From Sphingomonas sp. R-74633 (GTDB taxonomy: Bacteria; Pseudomonadota; Alphaproteobacteria; Sphingomonadales; Sphingomonadaceae), in assembly GCF_013416555.1 (NCBI RefSeq), contig NZ_JACCFG010000004.1, positions 372,001-436,000 on the forward strand: a stretch of 64,000 nucleotides of DNA, read 5' to 3'. The notes beneath the pieces were generated by a model that made no database searches, was not told where the DNA came from, and saw nothing but the letters and a program-made list of their open reading frames with translations. This document shows, one piece after another, positions 56,313 to 64,000 of the stretch. Each line of letters starts with the position of its first letter. The stretch's first letter is position 1. A program made the position numbers and the translations under genes.

Positions 56313-57760
56313 GCGGCCACTCCGAGTGCGGCTTCGTGCGAGGGCATCGCCTCGGCAAGGGCAGCGATCTCGGCGCGCATCGCGGCCATCGCCTGCGCCA
56401 CGCCCTCTCCGCCTGCGCGCGGGTCGGCATGGCGTGGAATGACGTGCTGGCCGAGATAGACAGCGAGCCAGCTTGGTTCCAGGAACGTACCTTCGCGATA
56501 TTGCATCACGACCCCACGCTCACGGAAAAGTGCCAGCTTGGTTTCCAGTGAGTCGGGCAAGGTCATCGCTCGGCAGTGCCGCCAGAAGTCCGAATCGTCG
56601 CGCTCCTGGCAGTGATAATGGAGGATCAGGAAGTCGCGGACGCGCTCATAATCGAGCGCCATCAGCCGGTTGAACTCCTGCGCGTCGAGCGGATCCCAGT
56701 CCTGTGTCGGGAAAAGATCGAGCAGCCGGCCGATCGCGACCTGGATCAGATGGATGCTGGTCGATTCAAGCGGCTCGAGAAAGCCCGAGGCGAGGCCGAT
56801 CGCGATCGTGTTGCCCACCCATTGCTGCTTGCGCTTGCCGGTGACGAAGCGGAGCTTGTTGGGATCGGCGAGCGGCGCGCCGGGGAGCTGGGCGAGCAGG
56901 GTTTCCAGCGCGGCCTCGTCGCTGAGGAAACCGCTCGAATAGACATGGCCGTTGCCGGTGCGATGCTGGAGCGGGATGCGCCAGATCCAGCCCGCCTCCT
57001 GCGCGGCGGTGCGAGTGTAAGGCGCGAGCGGGCCGGTATTGGCGCAGGGGATGGCGATGGCGCGGTCGCAGGGCAGCCAGTGCGTCCACTCCTCATAGCC
57101 GGCCTTGAGCGCCTGCTCGATGATCAGGCCGCGAAAGCCCGAGCAATCGAGGAACAGCTCGGCTTCGATGCTCTCGCCGCTTTCCAGCGTGACCGAGCGG
57201 ACGAAGCCGCTCTCGCTGTCGAGCGCGACATCGAGGATCCTGCCCTCGCGCCGGACGACGCCGCGCGCTTCGGCGTAGTTGCGCAGGAATTTGGCGTAGA
57301 GGCCGGCATCGAACTGATAGGCATAGTTGTAGGGATCGCCCTCGGGCCGGCGGAAACGGCCGCGCCGGGCGGCCTGGATGGGGAGCGAATAGTCCTCGAA
57401 CGCCCCCGCCCCTTGGGCCGCGAGCCATTGCTGGTGGAAGGGCACACCGTCGATCGGCGCGCCGAACTCGGCAAAGGGATGGACATAGGAATCGCCGATC
57501 CGGCCCCAATCGGCGAACTCGATGCCGAGCTTGTAGGTGCCTTTGGTCGCGGCGAGGAACTCCGCCTCGTCGATGCCGAGCGTCGCGTTGAAATGGCGGA
57601 TGTGCGGAATCGTCGCCTCGCCGACGCCGACCGTGCCGATCTCGGCCGATTCGACCAGGGTGATCGCCAGATTCGTGCCGGCGAACTTATGCGCCAGCGC
57701 CGCAGCGGCCATCCACCCCGCCGTGCCCCCGCCGACCACGAGTACGCGCTTTACCAGCAT
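56309..57760 (-). CDS. Flavin-dependent tryptophan-halogenase family protein (copy 1, first of operon)
   Basis: 483 residues from ATG 57760 (MLVKRVLVVGGGTAGW); the frame runs on to 57937, but that part contains the promoter. Lys77 ('GTYKLGIEFADW'), WIWRIP (258-263) and Glu332-Ser-Thr ('LEPLESTSI') are all present. It is the first gene of the six-gene operon, with a XylR-type operator 28-41 nt upstream of its start. GAGAGGGG at 57771-57778 may be its ribosome site. Confidence 0.88.
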   Translation of the reverse strand: MLVKRVLVVGGGTAGWMAAAALAHKFAGTNLAITLVESAEIGTVGVGEATIPHIRHFNATLGIDEAEFLAATKGTYKLGIEFADWGRIGDSYVHPFAEFGAPIDGVPFHQQWLAAQGAGAFEDYSLPIQAARRGRFRRPEGDPYNYAYQFDAGLYAKFLRNYAEARGVVRREGRILDVALDSESGFVRSVTLESGESIEAELFLDCSGFRGLIIEQALKAGYEEWTHWLPCDRAIAIPCANTGPLAPYTRTAAQEAGWIWRIPLQHRTGNGHVYSSGFLSDEAALETLLAQLPGAPLADPNKLRFVTGKRKQQWVGNTIAIGLASGFLEPLESTSIHLIQVAIGRLLDLFPTQDWDPLDAQEFNRLMALDYERVRDFLILHYHCQERDDSDFWRHCRAMTLPDSLETKLALFRERGVVMQYREGTFLEPSWLAVYLGQHVIPRHADPRAGGEGVAQAMAAMRAEIAALAEAMPSHEAALGVAA

Positions 57761-57786
57761 GTCTGCGATGCCCCTCTCCGAGCCGA

Positions 57787-57816
57787 ATGTTAGCGCTCCC
57801 GTCGTGAAACCGTCAA
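57787..57816 (-). promoter_or_regulatory. Halogenase-operon promoter with XylR operator
   Basis: Minus strand: TTGACG (57816-57811), 18-nt spacer, TAACAT (57792-57787). The operator TGTTAGCGCTCCCG (57788-57801; left half matches the consensus, right half weaker) covers the -10. Confidence 0.62.
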
Positions 57817-57972
57817 TCGGAACAGGGGGTGATTCGAGGGCGAAATGGCCGTTTCGCAGGTGCAAAAATCCTGCCGCAATGCAGCGAAACCGTTGCGAAA
57901 ACGCCACAAATCCGCGCTTTTCATGCAAGCGCAACAAGACGGCTTGATCTTTCGATAACTCCTACATTAGGT

Positions 57973-58015
57973 ATGACACAAATAAGAAACGCGCCGTAAT
58001 ATGGTAGCGCTAACA
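57973..58015 (+). promoter_or_regulatory. TonB-receptor promoter with XylR operator
   Basis: ATGACA (57973-57978), 18-nt spacer, TAATAT (57997-58002), then TGGTAGCGCTAACA (58002-58015), the best operator copy in the window, directly at the expected transcription start. The 57817-57972 part of this divergent region shows no gene. Confidence 0.75.
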
Positions 58016-58032
58016 AGGGAGGGGACAGCTCG

Positions 58033-61000
58033 ATGCGCAAGCACGATTCTATTCAGCATGTCGGCAAGAATGCGAGGTTCCGTACGGGAGCGTTGCGTGC
58101 CGGTGTGTCCGCGGCGGCACTTGCCTGCCTTTCGATCGCGGCGCCCGCCTGGGCGCAGGATACCCAGACACCGCCCGCCGCTGACGCGCAGACTCCGGAA
58201 GACACGATCGTCGTCCAGGGCTATCGCCAGTCGCTGCAGAGCGCCCAGACGCTCAAGAAGAATTCGGACGTGATCGTCGACTCGGTGACCGCCGAGGACA
58301 TCGGCGCCCTTCCCGACCGCTCGGTCACCGAGACGCTGCAGCGTATCCCGGGCGTGTCGATCAACCGCTTCGCCGCCGGCGTCGATCCCGACCACTTCTC
58401 GGTAGAAGGTTCGGGCGTGGTCGTGCGCGGCCTCACCTATGTCCGCTCGGAGTTCAACGGCCGCGAGGCGTTCACCGCCAATAACGGCCGCGCGCTGAGC
58501 TTCGCCGACGTGCCTTCGGAAATGATGGGCGGCGTCGACGTGTTCAAGTCGCCCTCGGCCGACCGGATCGAAGGCGGCATCGCCGGCGTGGTCAATCTGC
58601 GCACGCGCAAGCCGTTCGACAACAAGAAGGGCCTGGTGGTCGCGGGCTCGCTCGAGGCGAATTATGGCGACTTCGAGAAGAAGTGGACGCCGACCGGCTC
58701 GCTGATGATCAGCGATCGCTGGGAGACCGGGATCGGCGAATTCGGCCTGCTCGGCAATTTCTCCTATTCGCAGCTCAAGAGCCAGTCGGACCGTTTCCAG
58801 GTCTCGAGCTTCCGCATCCGCAACCTCTATTCGGACGGCGACGTCGTCGACAACGGCACCGGCGCGACCGTCAGCAAGCAGGTCTATTTCCCGCGCGGCG
58901 CCGTGATGGGCCGTCAAGAATTCAACCGCGAGCGCTATGGCTATGCCGCCGCCGCGCAGTTCCGCAGCAATGACGGGTCGGTCGAGGCTGTCGCCCAGTT
59001 CTTGCGCTCCGACGCGCGCCAGGCCTGGACCGAGCGGACGATCGAAATCGCGACCGACAACGTCTCGTCCAACGGCGACAGCCGTGCAGCCGCGGGCACG
59101 ACGCTCAACTTCGACAGCGACGGCATGTTCGCCAGCGGCACGATCACCGGCCCGACCGGCTGGCGTGGCGACCAGAATACGGGTGCCGCGCGCACGCCGA
59201 TGCTGGGCCTGCAGTCGAACAACATCCGCCGCGACCAGGAGCAGCGGCTCGTCACCGACGATTACGGCTTCAACCTGAAGTGGAATGCCAGCGAGCGGCT
59301 GGGCGTGACCTTCGACTATCAGCATGTGAAGTCGACGACGCACCTGCTCGACAACACGCTGTGGAACTCGACCTACCAGAATGCTTCGATCAAGCTGAAC
59401 GGTTCGGACTTCCCGACGGTCGCCTTCCTGCCGCCGCAGGTCTGCAACGGCCCCTCGGCCAATTCGCAGAACCCGCCGGGCACCACCTATGACTGCAACA
59501 CGGCGCAGGCCGTGGGCGGCTCGATGAACCCGAGCTATTACGGCGCAGGCCACAACAGCTTCACCGATCCGTACAACACCTTCCCGCGCGCAGCGATGGA
59601 TCACGTCGAGCAGAGCGACGGCAATTCCGACGCCTTCCGCCTCGACCTCGACTATGCGTTGCCCGAGGGCAGCTTCCTCAAGTCGATCCAGGGCGGCGTG
59701 CGCTATGCCGATCGCGACCAGGTCTCGCGCTTCTCGCGCTACAATTGGGGCGTGCTTTCGGAGCAGTGGGGCAATAACGGCCCGATCTGGCTGACGACGC
59801 CGGTGAACGGCAACAATGCCAGCCGTACCGATGGCGCGGTGACCAACTCCAACTCGGCCTATTATTTCGACAATTTCTTCCGGGGCCAGGTAACCAACCC
59901 GCTGGGTGGCCAGGGCCGCCTTTACTACAACGGCGACACCGTCGGCGATTATGCGCAGATGGCACTCTATGCGAGCTCTATCGCGAGCGAGTGGCAGGGC
60001 ACGACCACTTGCGGCAGCCGGACGATCAACGCGGGCTGGAACCCGCTGGCCCAGCGCTGCGGCGTGGTTGCCGGCACGCCGTTCCTTCCCGACGAGATCA
60101 ACCCGATCCGCGAGCGCAACTACGCCGCCTATCTGATGACCAAGATCGACACGCATCTTGGCGGGCTGCACCTCACCGGCAATGTCGGCGTGCGCTATAC
60201 CCGGACCAAGCGCCAGTCGGACGGCTATAACTCGTTTACCAACACGACTGCGTTCCCGACCGATGCCACCTGCTCAACGCCGGTGGTGCCGCCCGCGACG
60301 CTGTCGCCGTTCTGCTCGTTCAGCATCACGGACCGGAACAACGCACGTGCCTTCGTCAACGGCGCGCTGACTCCGGTGAGCACCAAGCTCGACTATGACT
60401 ATTGGCTCCCGAGCGTGAACTTCAAGCTCGAGGTCGGCGGCGGCCTGCAGTTCCGCGCCGCATACTTCAAGGGCGTGGCGCCGCCGCAGACCGGCTTCAT
60501 CCGCAACTACACCCAGGCGAACCTGTCGGTGGTGCAGAACACGGATGCCAGCGGCACGCTGATCCCGAACAGCTTCCGCTTCCAGGGCGTCACCACCGCG
60601 GGCAACCCGACCCTGATGCCGACCAAGGCCGATAACTTCGACCTTACGGCGGAATGGTATTTCTCGCGGGTCGGCTCGTTCACTGTCTCGGCCTTCTACA
60701 AGGTGCTCGACGGCGTGGTGACCAACGACACCCGTCGCGTGGATCTGACCAACAATGGCCAGACCTACCCGATCGTCATCACCACCCCGATCAACGCCAC
60801 CGAAAAGGGCAAGATCAAGGGCTTCGAAGTTGCCTATCAGCAGACCTTCGACTTCCTGCCGGGGCCGCTGAAGGGCCTGGGCCTGCAGGCGAACTACACC
60901 TTCGTCGACAGCTCGGGCGTGCCGCAGTCGACGCTGTCGGAGACAGATCCGGACGTGGCTGCGGGCCGTGTCTCGACCGTCGACACCTCGACGCTGCCGC

Positions 61001-61347
61001 TGCAGGGGCTTTCGAAGCACACGGTGAACATCACGCCGTTCTTCGACTATGGCCCGATCTCGCTGCGCGCCAGCTACTCGTGGCGCTCGGACTTCGTGCT
61101 CACCGTCCGCGACGTGATCACGCCGTTCGATCCGATCATCAACAAGGCGACCGGCCAGCTCGATGCGTCGATCTTCTTTGCGGTGACCCCGCAGATCAAG
61201 CTCGGCATCCAGGGCTCGAACCTGACCAACGAGATTACCCGCACCACTGCGGTGATCTCGAAGATCGGAGGCGGCAACATCGAAGTGCCGCGCGGCTGGT
61301 ACATGAATGACCGCCGCTTCGCCGCGATCGCACGCTTCAACTTCTGA
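58033..61347 (+). CDS. TonB-dependent outer-membrane receptor (carbohydrate type)
   Basis: 1104 residues. The signal peptide has 'AGVSAAALACLSIAAPAWAQ'. A TonB box-like 'EDTIVVQGYRQSLQSAQ' at about 56-72 and the plug domain 'IVDSVTAEDIGALPDRSVTETLQRIPGVSINRF' plus 'VVVRGLTYVRSEFNGREAFTANNGRALSFADVPSEMMGGVDVFKSPSADRIEGGIAGVVNLRTRKPFD' mark it as the long Caulobacter/Xanthomonas sugar-receptor type. The barrel ends with 'FAAIARFNF', a normal C-terminal aromatic. It probably imports xylo-oligosaccharides. It is XylR-controlled and divergent from the halogenase operon. Confidence 0.95.
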   Translation: MRKHDSIQHVGKNARFRTGALRAGVSAAALACLSIAAPAWAQDTQTPPAADAQTPEDTIVVQGYRQSLQSAQTLKKNSDVIVDSVTAEDIGALPDRSVTETLQRIPGVSINRFAAGVDPDHFSVEGSGVVVRGLTYVRSEFNGREAFTANNGRALSFADVPSEMMGGVDVFKSPSADRIEGGIAGVVNLRTRKPFDNKKGLVVAGSLEANYGDFEKKWTPTGSLMISDRWETGIGEFGLLGNFSYSQLKSQSDRFQVSSFRIRNLYSDGDVVDNGTGATVSKQVYFPRGAVMGRQEFNRERYGYAAAAQFRSNDGSVEAVAQFLRSDARQAWTERTIEIATDNVSSNGDSRAAAGTTLNFDSDGMFASGTITGPTGWRGDQNTGAARTPMLGLQSNNIRRDQEQRLVTDDYGFNLKWNASERLGVTFDYQHVKSTTHLLDNTLWNSTYQNASIKLNGSDFPTVAFLPPQVCNGPSANSQNPPGTTYDCNTAQAVGGSMNPSYYGAGHNSFTDPYNTFPRAAMDHVEQSDGNSDAFRLDLDYALPEGSFLKSIQGGVRYADRDQVSRFSRYNWGVLSEQWGNNGPIWLTTPVNGNNASRTDGAVTNSNSAYYFDNFFRGQVTNPLGGQGRLYYNGDTVGDYAQMALYASSIASEWQGTTTCGSRTINAGWNPLAQRCGVVAGTPFLPDEINPIRERNYAAYLMTKIDTHLGGLHLTGNVGVRYTRTKRQSDGYNSFTNTTAFPTDATCSTPVVPPATLSPFCSFSITDRNNARAFVNGALTPVSTKLDYDYWLPSVNFKLEVGGGLQFRAAYFKGVAPPQTGFIRNYTQANLSVVQNTDASGTLIPNSFRFQGVTTAGNPTLMPTKADNFDLTAEWYFSRVGSFTVSAFYKVLDGVVTNDTRRVDLTNNGQTYPIVITTPINATEKGKIKGFEVAYQQTFDFLPGPLKGLGLQANYTFVDSSGVPQSTLSETDPDVAAGRVSTVDTSTLPLQGLSKHTVNITPFFDYGPISLRASYSWRSDFVLTVRDVITPFDPIINKATGQLDASIFFAVTPQIKLGIQGSNLTNEITRTTAVISKIGGGNIEVPRGWYMNDRRFAAIARFNF

Positions 61348-61406
61348 TTTGCAACACACCCTGCCTGGCGCTGCCGACTCCCCGTCGGCGGCGCCAATTT
61401 TTTTGT

Positions 61407-62117
61407 TCAGGCGGGGCGGTAGCTGAGGAAGATGTTGGCGGTGAGCCGGCCGCGGCGCGGGTCGGGCGCGAGCGCGCCGGTCGGCAGCCCGGAATGGAGC
61501 TGGCGGCTGCGATAGACGAGCAGCCGGTCGAACGCGGCATCGGCGGCGCCGATCTGCTCGAACTCGGGGGTATCGCCATGGATATAGCCGGGCGCAGGAT
61601 CGGGCTCGACGGCGCGGGCGGCTTCGTAGGCGGCAGCCCGCTCGGGCGTGATCGCCTCGAAGCCGGTAGCCCGATGGCGGTAAAAGGCAGTGCCGCCCTG
61701 CTCGGGGCCGCACAGATAATGCAGGAACGCGAAGTGCAGCGGATCGCTGGTATCGATATGGGGTGCGCGCTGCGACGGGACGAGATCGCCCGGCGCCAGC
61801 GTAACCATCGAGAAATTGCACTCCGCTCGTCCCAGTCGGACCGCGCCGAGCGCGAAGGCGTCGCGCACCACCGGATCAAGCGCGCGGACCACGGCCTCGA
61901 CATAGTCGAGCGGCGCGGGAGCACGGACGCCGGGATAGCCGCCTGCCGGGCCATGGACGGGCGCAAATTCGGCCTGGGTGGCAGCATAGTCGACCAATGC
62001 CTGAGGGCGCTGCATCAGGCCGTCGAGACAGAACAACGGCTCCCCTTCCCGCCCGAGGCGCGAAAGCCGCGCGGCGGGGCGCGCATTCAGCGAAAAATCG
62101 TGCGACAACACAGACAT
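61407..62117 (-). CDS. DUF6445 family protein (2OG-Fe(II) oxygenase-like)
   Basis: 236 residues. 'RAPHIDTSDPLHFAFLHYL' (H-x-D), a later His in 'SRQLHSGLP' and Arg in 'RRGRLTANIFLSYRP' reproduce the iron- and 2-oxoglutarate-binding layout of double-stranded beta-helix oxygenases. Proteins of this kind (DUF6445) are regularly found next to TonB receptors and tryptophan halogenases in proteobacteria. Enzymatic activity is inferred. It is divergent from the cupin-8 gene, with only 57 nt between. Confidence 0.78.
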   Translation of the reverse strand: MSVLSHDFSLNARPAARLSRLGREGEPLFCLDGLMQRPQALVDYAATQAEFAPVHGPAGGYPGVRAPAPLDYVEAVVRALDPVVRDAFALGAVRLGRAECNFSMVTLAPGDLVPSQRAPHIDTSDPLHFAFLHYLCGPEQGGTAFYRHRATGFEAITPERAAAYEAARAVEPDPAPGYIHGDTPEFEQIGAADAAFDRLLVYRSRQLHSGLPTGALAPDPRRGRLTANIFLSYRPA

Positions 62118-62174
62118 GCCCCGGACACCAACCCTCCGGATATGACCCTAGCAGTTCCTGGAAGCTGAGGAAGC

Positions 62175-63185
62175 ATGGCACAGGCGGGGATCCGTGAAAT
62201 CGAAGGGCCGCTCGCTGCCGAGGGGCTGCGTGACCTCGTCCAGGGCTATGCCCCGGCGGTGCTGCGCGACGTGGCGGGTGACTGGCCGCTGGTGCAGGCG
62301 GCGGCGCAGTCGGACGAGGCGGCGTGCGATTATCTGCTCGGCTTCGATCGCGGCGCGACGGCCGAGGCGTTCATCGGCCCGCCGACGATCAACGGACGCT
62401 TCTTCTATTCCGACGACATGCGCGGTTTCAATTTCGAGCGGCGCAAGGGACGCTTCGCCGACCTGCTGCGCTATGTGCTGGGGCTGAAGGACAAGGACGA
62501 AGTGCCGGCGGTCTATGCCGGTGCCGTGGAGACGGCGCAGGCGCTGCCCGGGTTCGCCGGGGCCAACCAGCTGCCCGCCCTGTTCGGTATGGGCGCCGAG
62601 CCGCGGATCTGGATCGGCAACGCGACCAGCATCAGCACGCATTTCGACGCGTCGGACAATATCGCCTGCGTGGCGGCCGGGCGGCGGCGCTTCACGCTGT
62701 TCCCGCCCGAGCAGACCGCCAACCTCTATATCGGCCCGCTCGATCACACGGTGGCGGGCCAGCCGCTGAGCATGGTCGACATGGCCGCGCCCGATTTCGA
62801 GCGCTTCCCGCGCTTCCGCGACGCGCTGGACGCGGCGCTGGTGGTCGAGCTGGAGCCGGGCGACGCGGTCTATATCCCGGCGCTGTGGTGGCATCACGTC
62901 GAGGCGCTGTCGCCGTTCAACCTGCTGGTCAATTTCTGGTGGACGGACTCGCCCGACCAGGATGCGCGGTTCGACGCGATGGTCCACGCGATCCTGACGA
63001 TCAGCCATTTGCCGCCCGAACGGCGCGAGGCCTGGGCGGAATATTTCGACACCTTCGTCTTCCAGCGGCACGGCGACCCGGCGGCGCATATGCCGCCCGA
63101 GCACCGCAGCGTGCTGGGCGCGCCGACGCCGCAGCTGCGGCAGTATATCAAGCAGTATCTCGCGCGGGGACTGGCGCGGCCTTGA
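62175..63185 (+). CDS. Cupin-8/JmjC-like Fe(II) oxygenase family protein
   Basis: 336 residues. The cupin-like domain has 'STHFDASDNIACVAAGRRRFTLFPPEQTANLYIGPLDH' (H-x-D metal pair) and the second His in 'LEPGDAVYIPALWWHHVEALSPFNLLVNFWW', the pattern of JmjC/cupin-8 hydroxylases. Known relatives hydroxylate protein side chains. Together with the divergent DUF6445 gene and the halogenases it forms the accessory set common at carbohydrate TonB-receptor loci; the true substrate is unknown. Confidence 0.85.
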   Translation: MAQAGIREIEGPLAAEGLRDLVQGYAPAVLRDVAGDWPLVQAAAQSDEAACDYLLGFDRGATAEAFIGPPTINGRFFYSDDMRGFNFERRKGRFADLLRYVLGLKDKDEVPAVYAGAVETAQALPGFAGANQLPALFGMGAEPRIWIGNATSISTHFDASDNIACVAAGRRRFTLFPPEQTANLYIGPLDHTVAGQPLSMVDMAAPDFERFPRFRDALDAALVVELEPGDAVYIPALWWHHVEALSPFNLLVNFWWTDSPDQDARFDAMVHAILTISHLPPERREAWAEYFDTFVFQRHGDPAAHMPPEHRSVLGAPTPQLRQYIKQYLARGLARP

Positions 63186-63305
63186 GCCTGCGAGTTCCCC
63201 TCTCTGACTAGGGAGGGGCTAGGGGTGGGTTGCCATCCTCGAGCTGAGAAGCTGCGGAAGCCTACCCACCCCGCCCCCTCCCTTCCAGGGAGGGGAGTTC
63301 CAAGG
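63186..63305. repeat. Intergenic C/T-rich inverted-repeat element
   Basis: It contains AGGGGTGGGTT and CCTACCCACCCC as facing arms and flanking CCCCTCTC/GAGGGGAG sequences, between convergent cupin-8 and GH67 genes. Same kind as the elements at 41062, 42983 and 48319. Confidence 0.6.
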
Positions 63306-64000
63306 TCAGTGCACCTGCCCCGGCGCGTAGGGGGTGGTGATCGCCTTGTAATACTCCAGGTCGTGCGCCGGCGGCTTGTGTCCCTCGGGCAGCGGACGCT
63401 TCGAGATCGACTGGAAGTACGCGATCGAGGCATCGCGCCACCAGATCGCCTCCTCCAGCTGGATGCTCAGGAAATCGCGCACCTGAGCCCAGCGCTCGGC
63501 GTCGACCTTGCCGCGCAGCCCTGCCCAATCGGCCTGCATGGTGCGGACGTGATCGACGCCAGCATCGTAGTGGATGACGAGCTCATCCCACAAAGTCCGC
63601 CCGGACTTCATCCGATAGTCCCAAGGCACGTGGTGGAACCACAGCAGCAGCGCGTCGGGCACGGTCGCCAGACTGCCCCAGTTCTCTGCGACCTGAGGGG
63701 CATATTGCGAGAGCGCGTCGCTGCCCTTGGCGGTGCGATCGAAGCCGATGCCGTCGGGCGCGGCCTTGTTGTAATAGACCGGGTTCCATTCGGGGCGCTG
63801 GAGGTCGGCAATCCACGGGCCGGGGCCGTAGTGGTGGCCGGTCGCCATCTGGTGGGTGAGGCCGAGCGGGGTCATGTAATCGACCACCGCCTCGCGCGAG
63901 CCCATCATCATGCGGACCACGGTATCGACGGTGGCGGGATCATTGCCCCAGGTCAGCCGCGCCCAGTCGCGCGCGATATCCGCGGCCCTGGCATCGGGAT
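63306..64000 (-). CDS. aguA: Alpha-glucuronidase, GH67 (C-terminal part; 5' end outside window)
   Basis: 230 codons in the window, open at 64000. The sequence 'TWGNDPATVDTVVRMMMGSREAVVDYMTPLGLTHQMATGHHYGPGPW' and 'RPEWNPVYYNKAAPDGIGFDRTAKGSDALSQYAP' followed by 'VPDALLLWFHHVPWDYRMKSGRTLWDELVIHYDAGVDHVR' is the conserved C-terminal part of GH67, which removes 4-O-methyl-glucuronic acid from the ends of xylo-oligosaccharides. The catalytic acids lie in the missing part. Its presence shows that the locus targets glucuronoxylan. A GTG at 63920 is internal, not a start. Confidence 0.93.
   Translation of the reverse strand, partial: PDARAADIARDWARLTWGNDPATVDTVVRMMMGSREAVVDYMTPLGLTHQMATGHHYGPGPWIADLQRPEWNPVYYNKAAPDGIGFDRTAKGSDALSQYAPQVAENWGSLATVPDALLLWFHHVPWDYRMKSGRTLWDELVIHYDAGVDHVRTMQADWAGLRGKVDAERWAQVRDFLSIQLEEAIWWRDASIAYFQSISKRPLPEGHKPPAHDLEYYKAITTPYAPGQVH

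Noticed and set aside
1..64000. CRISPR arrays, rRNA or tRNA genes, complete insertion sequences, phage genes
   Set aside because: I found no direct-repeat arrays, no tRNA cloverleaf, no transposase or integrase sequence. The repeats seen are short intergenic palindromes.

Overview
The window looks like chromosomal DNA of a high-GC sphingomonad-type alphaproteobacterium. The grounds are flagellar genes of the Caulobacter/sphingomonad kind (flbD, flbT, motE and a DUF6468/PflI-like gene), Weimberg xylose genes under a XylR-type LacI repressor, and a polysaccharide locus that joins a TonB receptor to flavin-dependent halogenases. No genome-level search was possible, so this placement is inference from gene content.

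Positions 1-33031 hold a compact flagellar and motility island. It contains a beta-propeller protein (partial), fliG-fliH, fliF-fliN-flbD-(52-aa ORF)-flhA, fliK-flgD, two small hypothetical genes, flagellin, flgF-flgG-flgA-flgH, fliL-fliM-DUF6468-motE, a secreted FliL-like protein, a small membrane protein with a TPR-like protein, flgE-flgK-flgL, flbT-fliI-fliJ-muramidase-like, an unusual sigma-70 family factor, a hypothetical gene and a double-HTH regulator. Genes for the FliP/Q/R-FlhB export gate, rod (flgB/C, fliE), P-ring and stator (motA/B) are not in the window. Almost every flagellar transcription unit starts just downstream of a YCYTATAAT box, and three promoter regions carry palindromes close to the Caulobacter ftr (FlbD) site. 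No -24/-12 sigma-54 promoter is evident. The FlbD homologue has lost the sigma-54-contact threonine (GAFPGA) and the Walker B aspartate.

Positions 33060-41052 are a mixed stretch: thymidylate kinase, the Weimberg genes xylX-xylB-xylC, a TetR repressor with three operator-like palindromes, a MarR regulator with a perfect palindrome, a GNAT acetyltransferase and a stand-alone FkbH-like protein.

Positions 41188-64000 are a (glucurono)xylan utilisation locus. It contains xylD and an MFS sugar porter, XylR, a secreted GH3 enzyme, and a six-gene operon of four halogenase-family flavoproteins followed by GH43 and GH9 enzymes in which every junction is a 4-nt overlap. A TonB-dependent receptor, a divergent DUF6445/cupin-8 pair and the C-terminal part of a GH67 alpha-glucuronidase follow. 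Five copies of a TGNTAGCGCTANCA-like operator sit in or near the promoters of xylX, the MFS gene, xylR/GH3, the halogenase operon and the TonB receptor, so these units are probably one XylR regulon induced by xylose. The likely flow is: outer-membrane uptake of xylan oligosaccharides, periplasmic trimming by GH67/GH43/GH3, xylose import by the MFS porter, and oxidation by XylB, XylC, XylD and XylX. The last Weimberg enzyme (xylA, alpha-ketoglutarate semialdehyde dehydrogenase) is not in the window.
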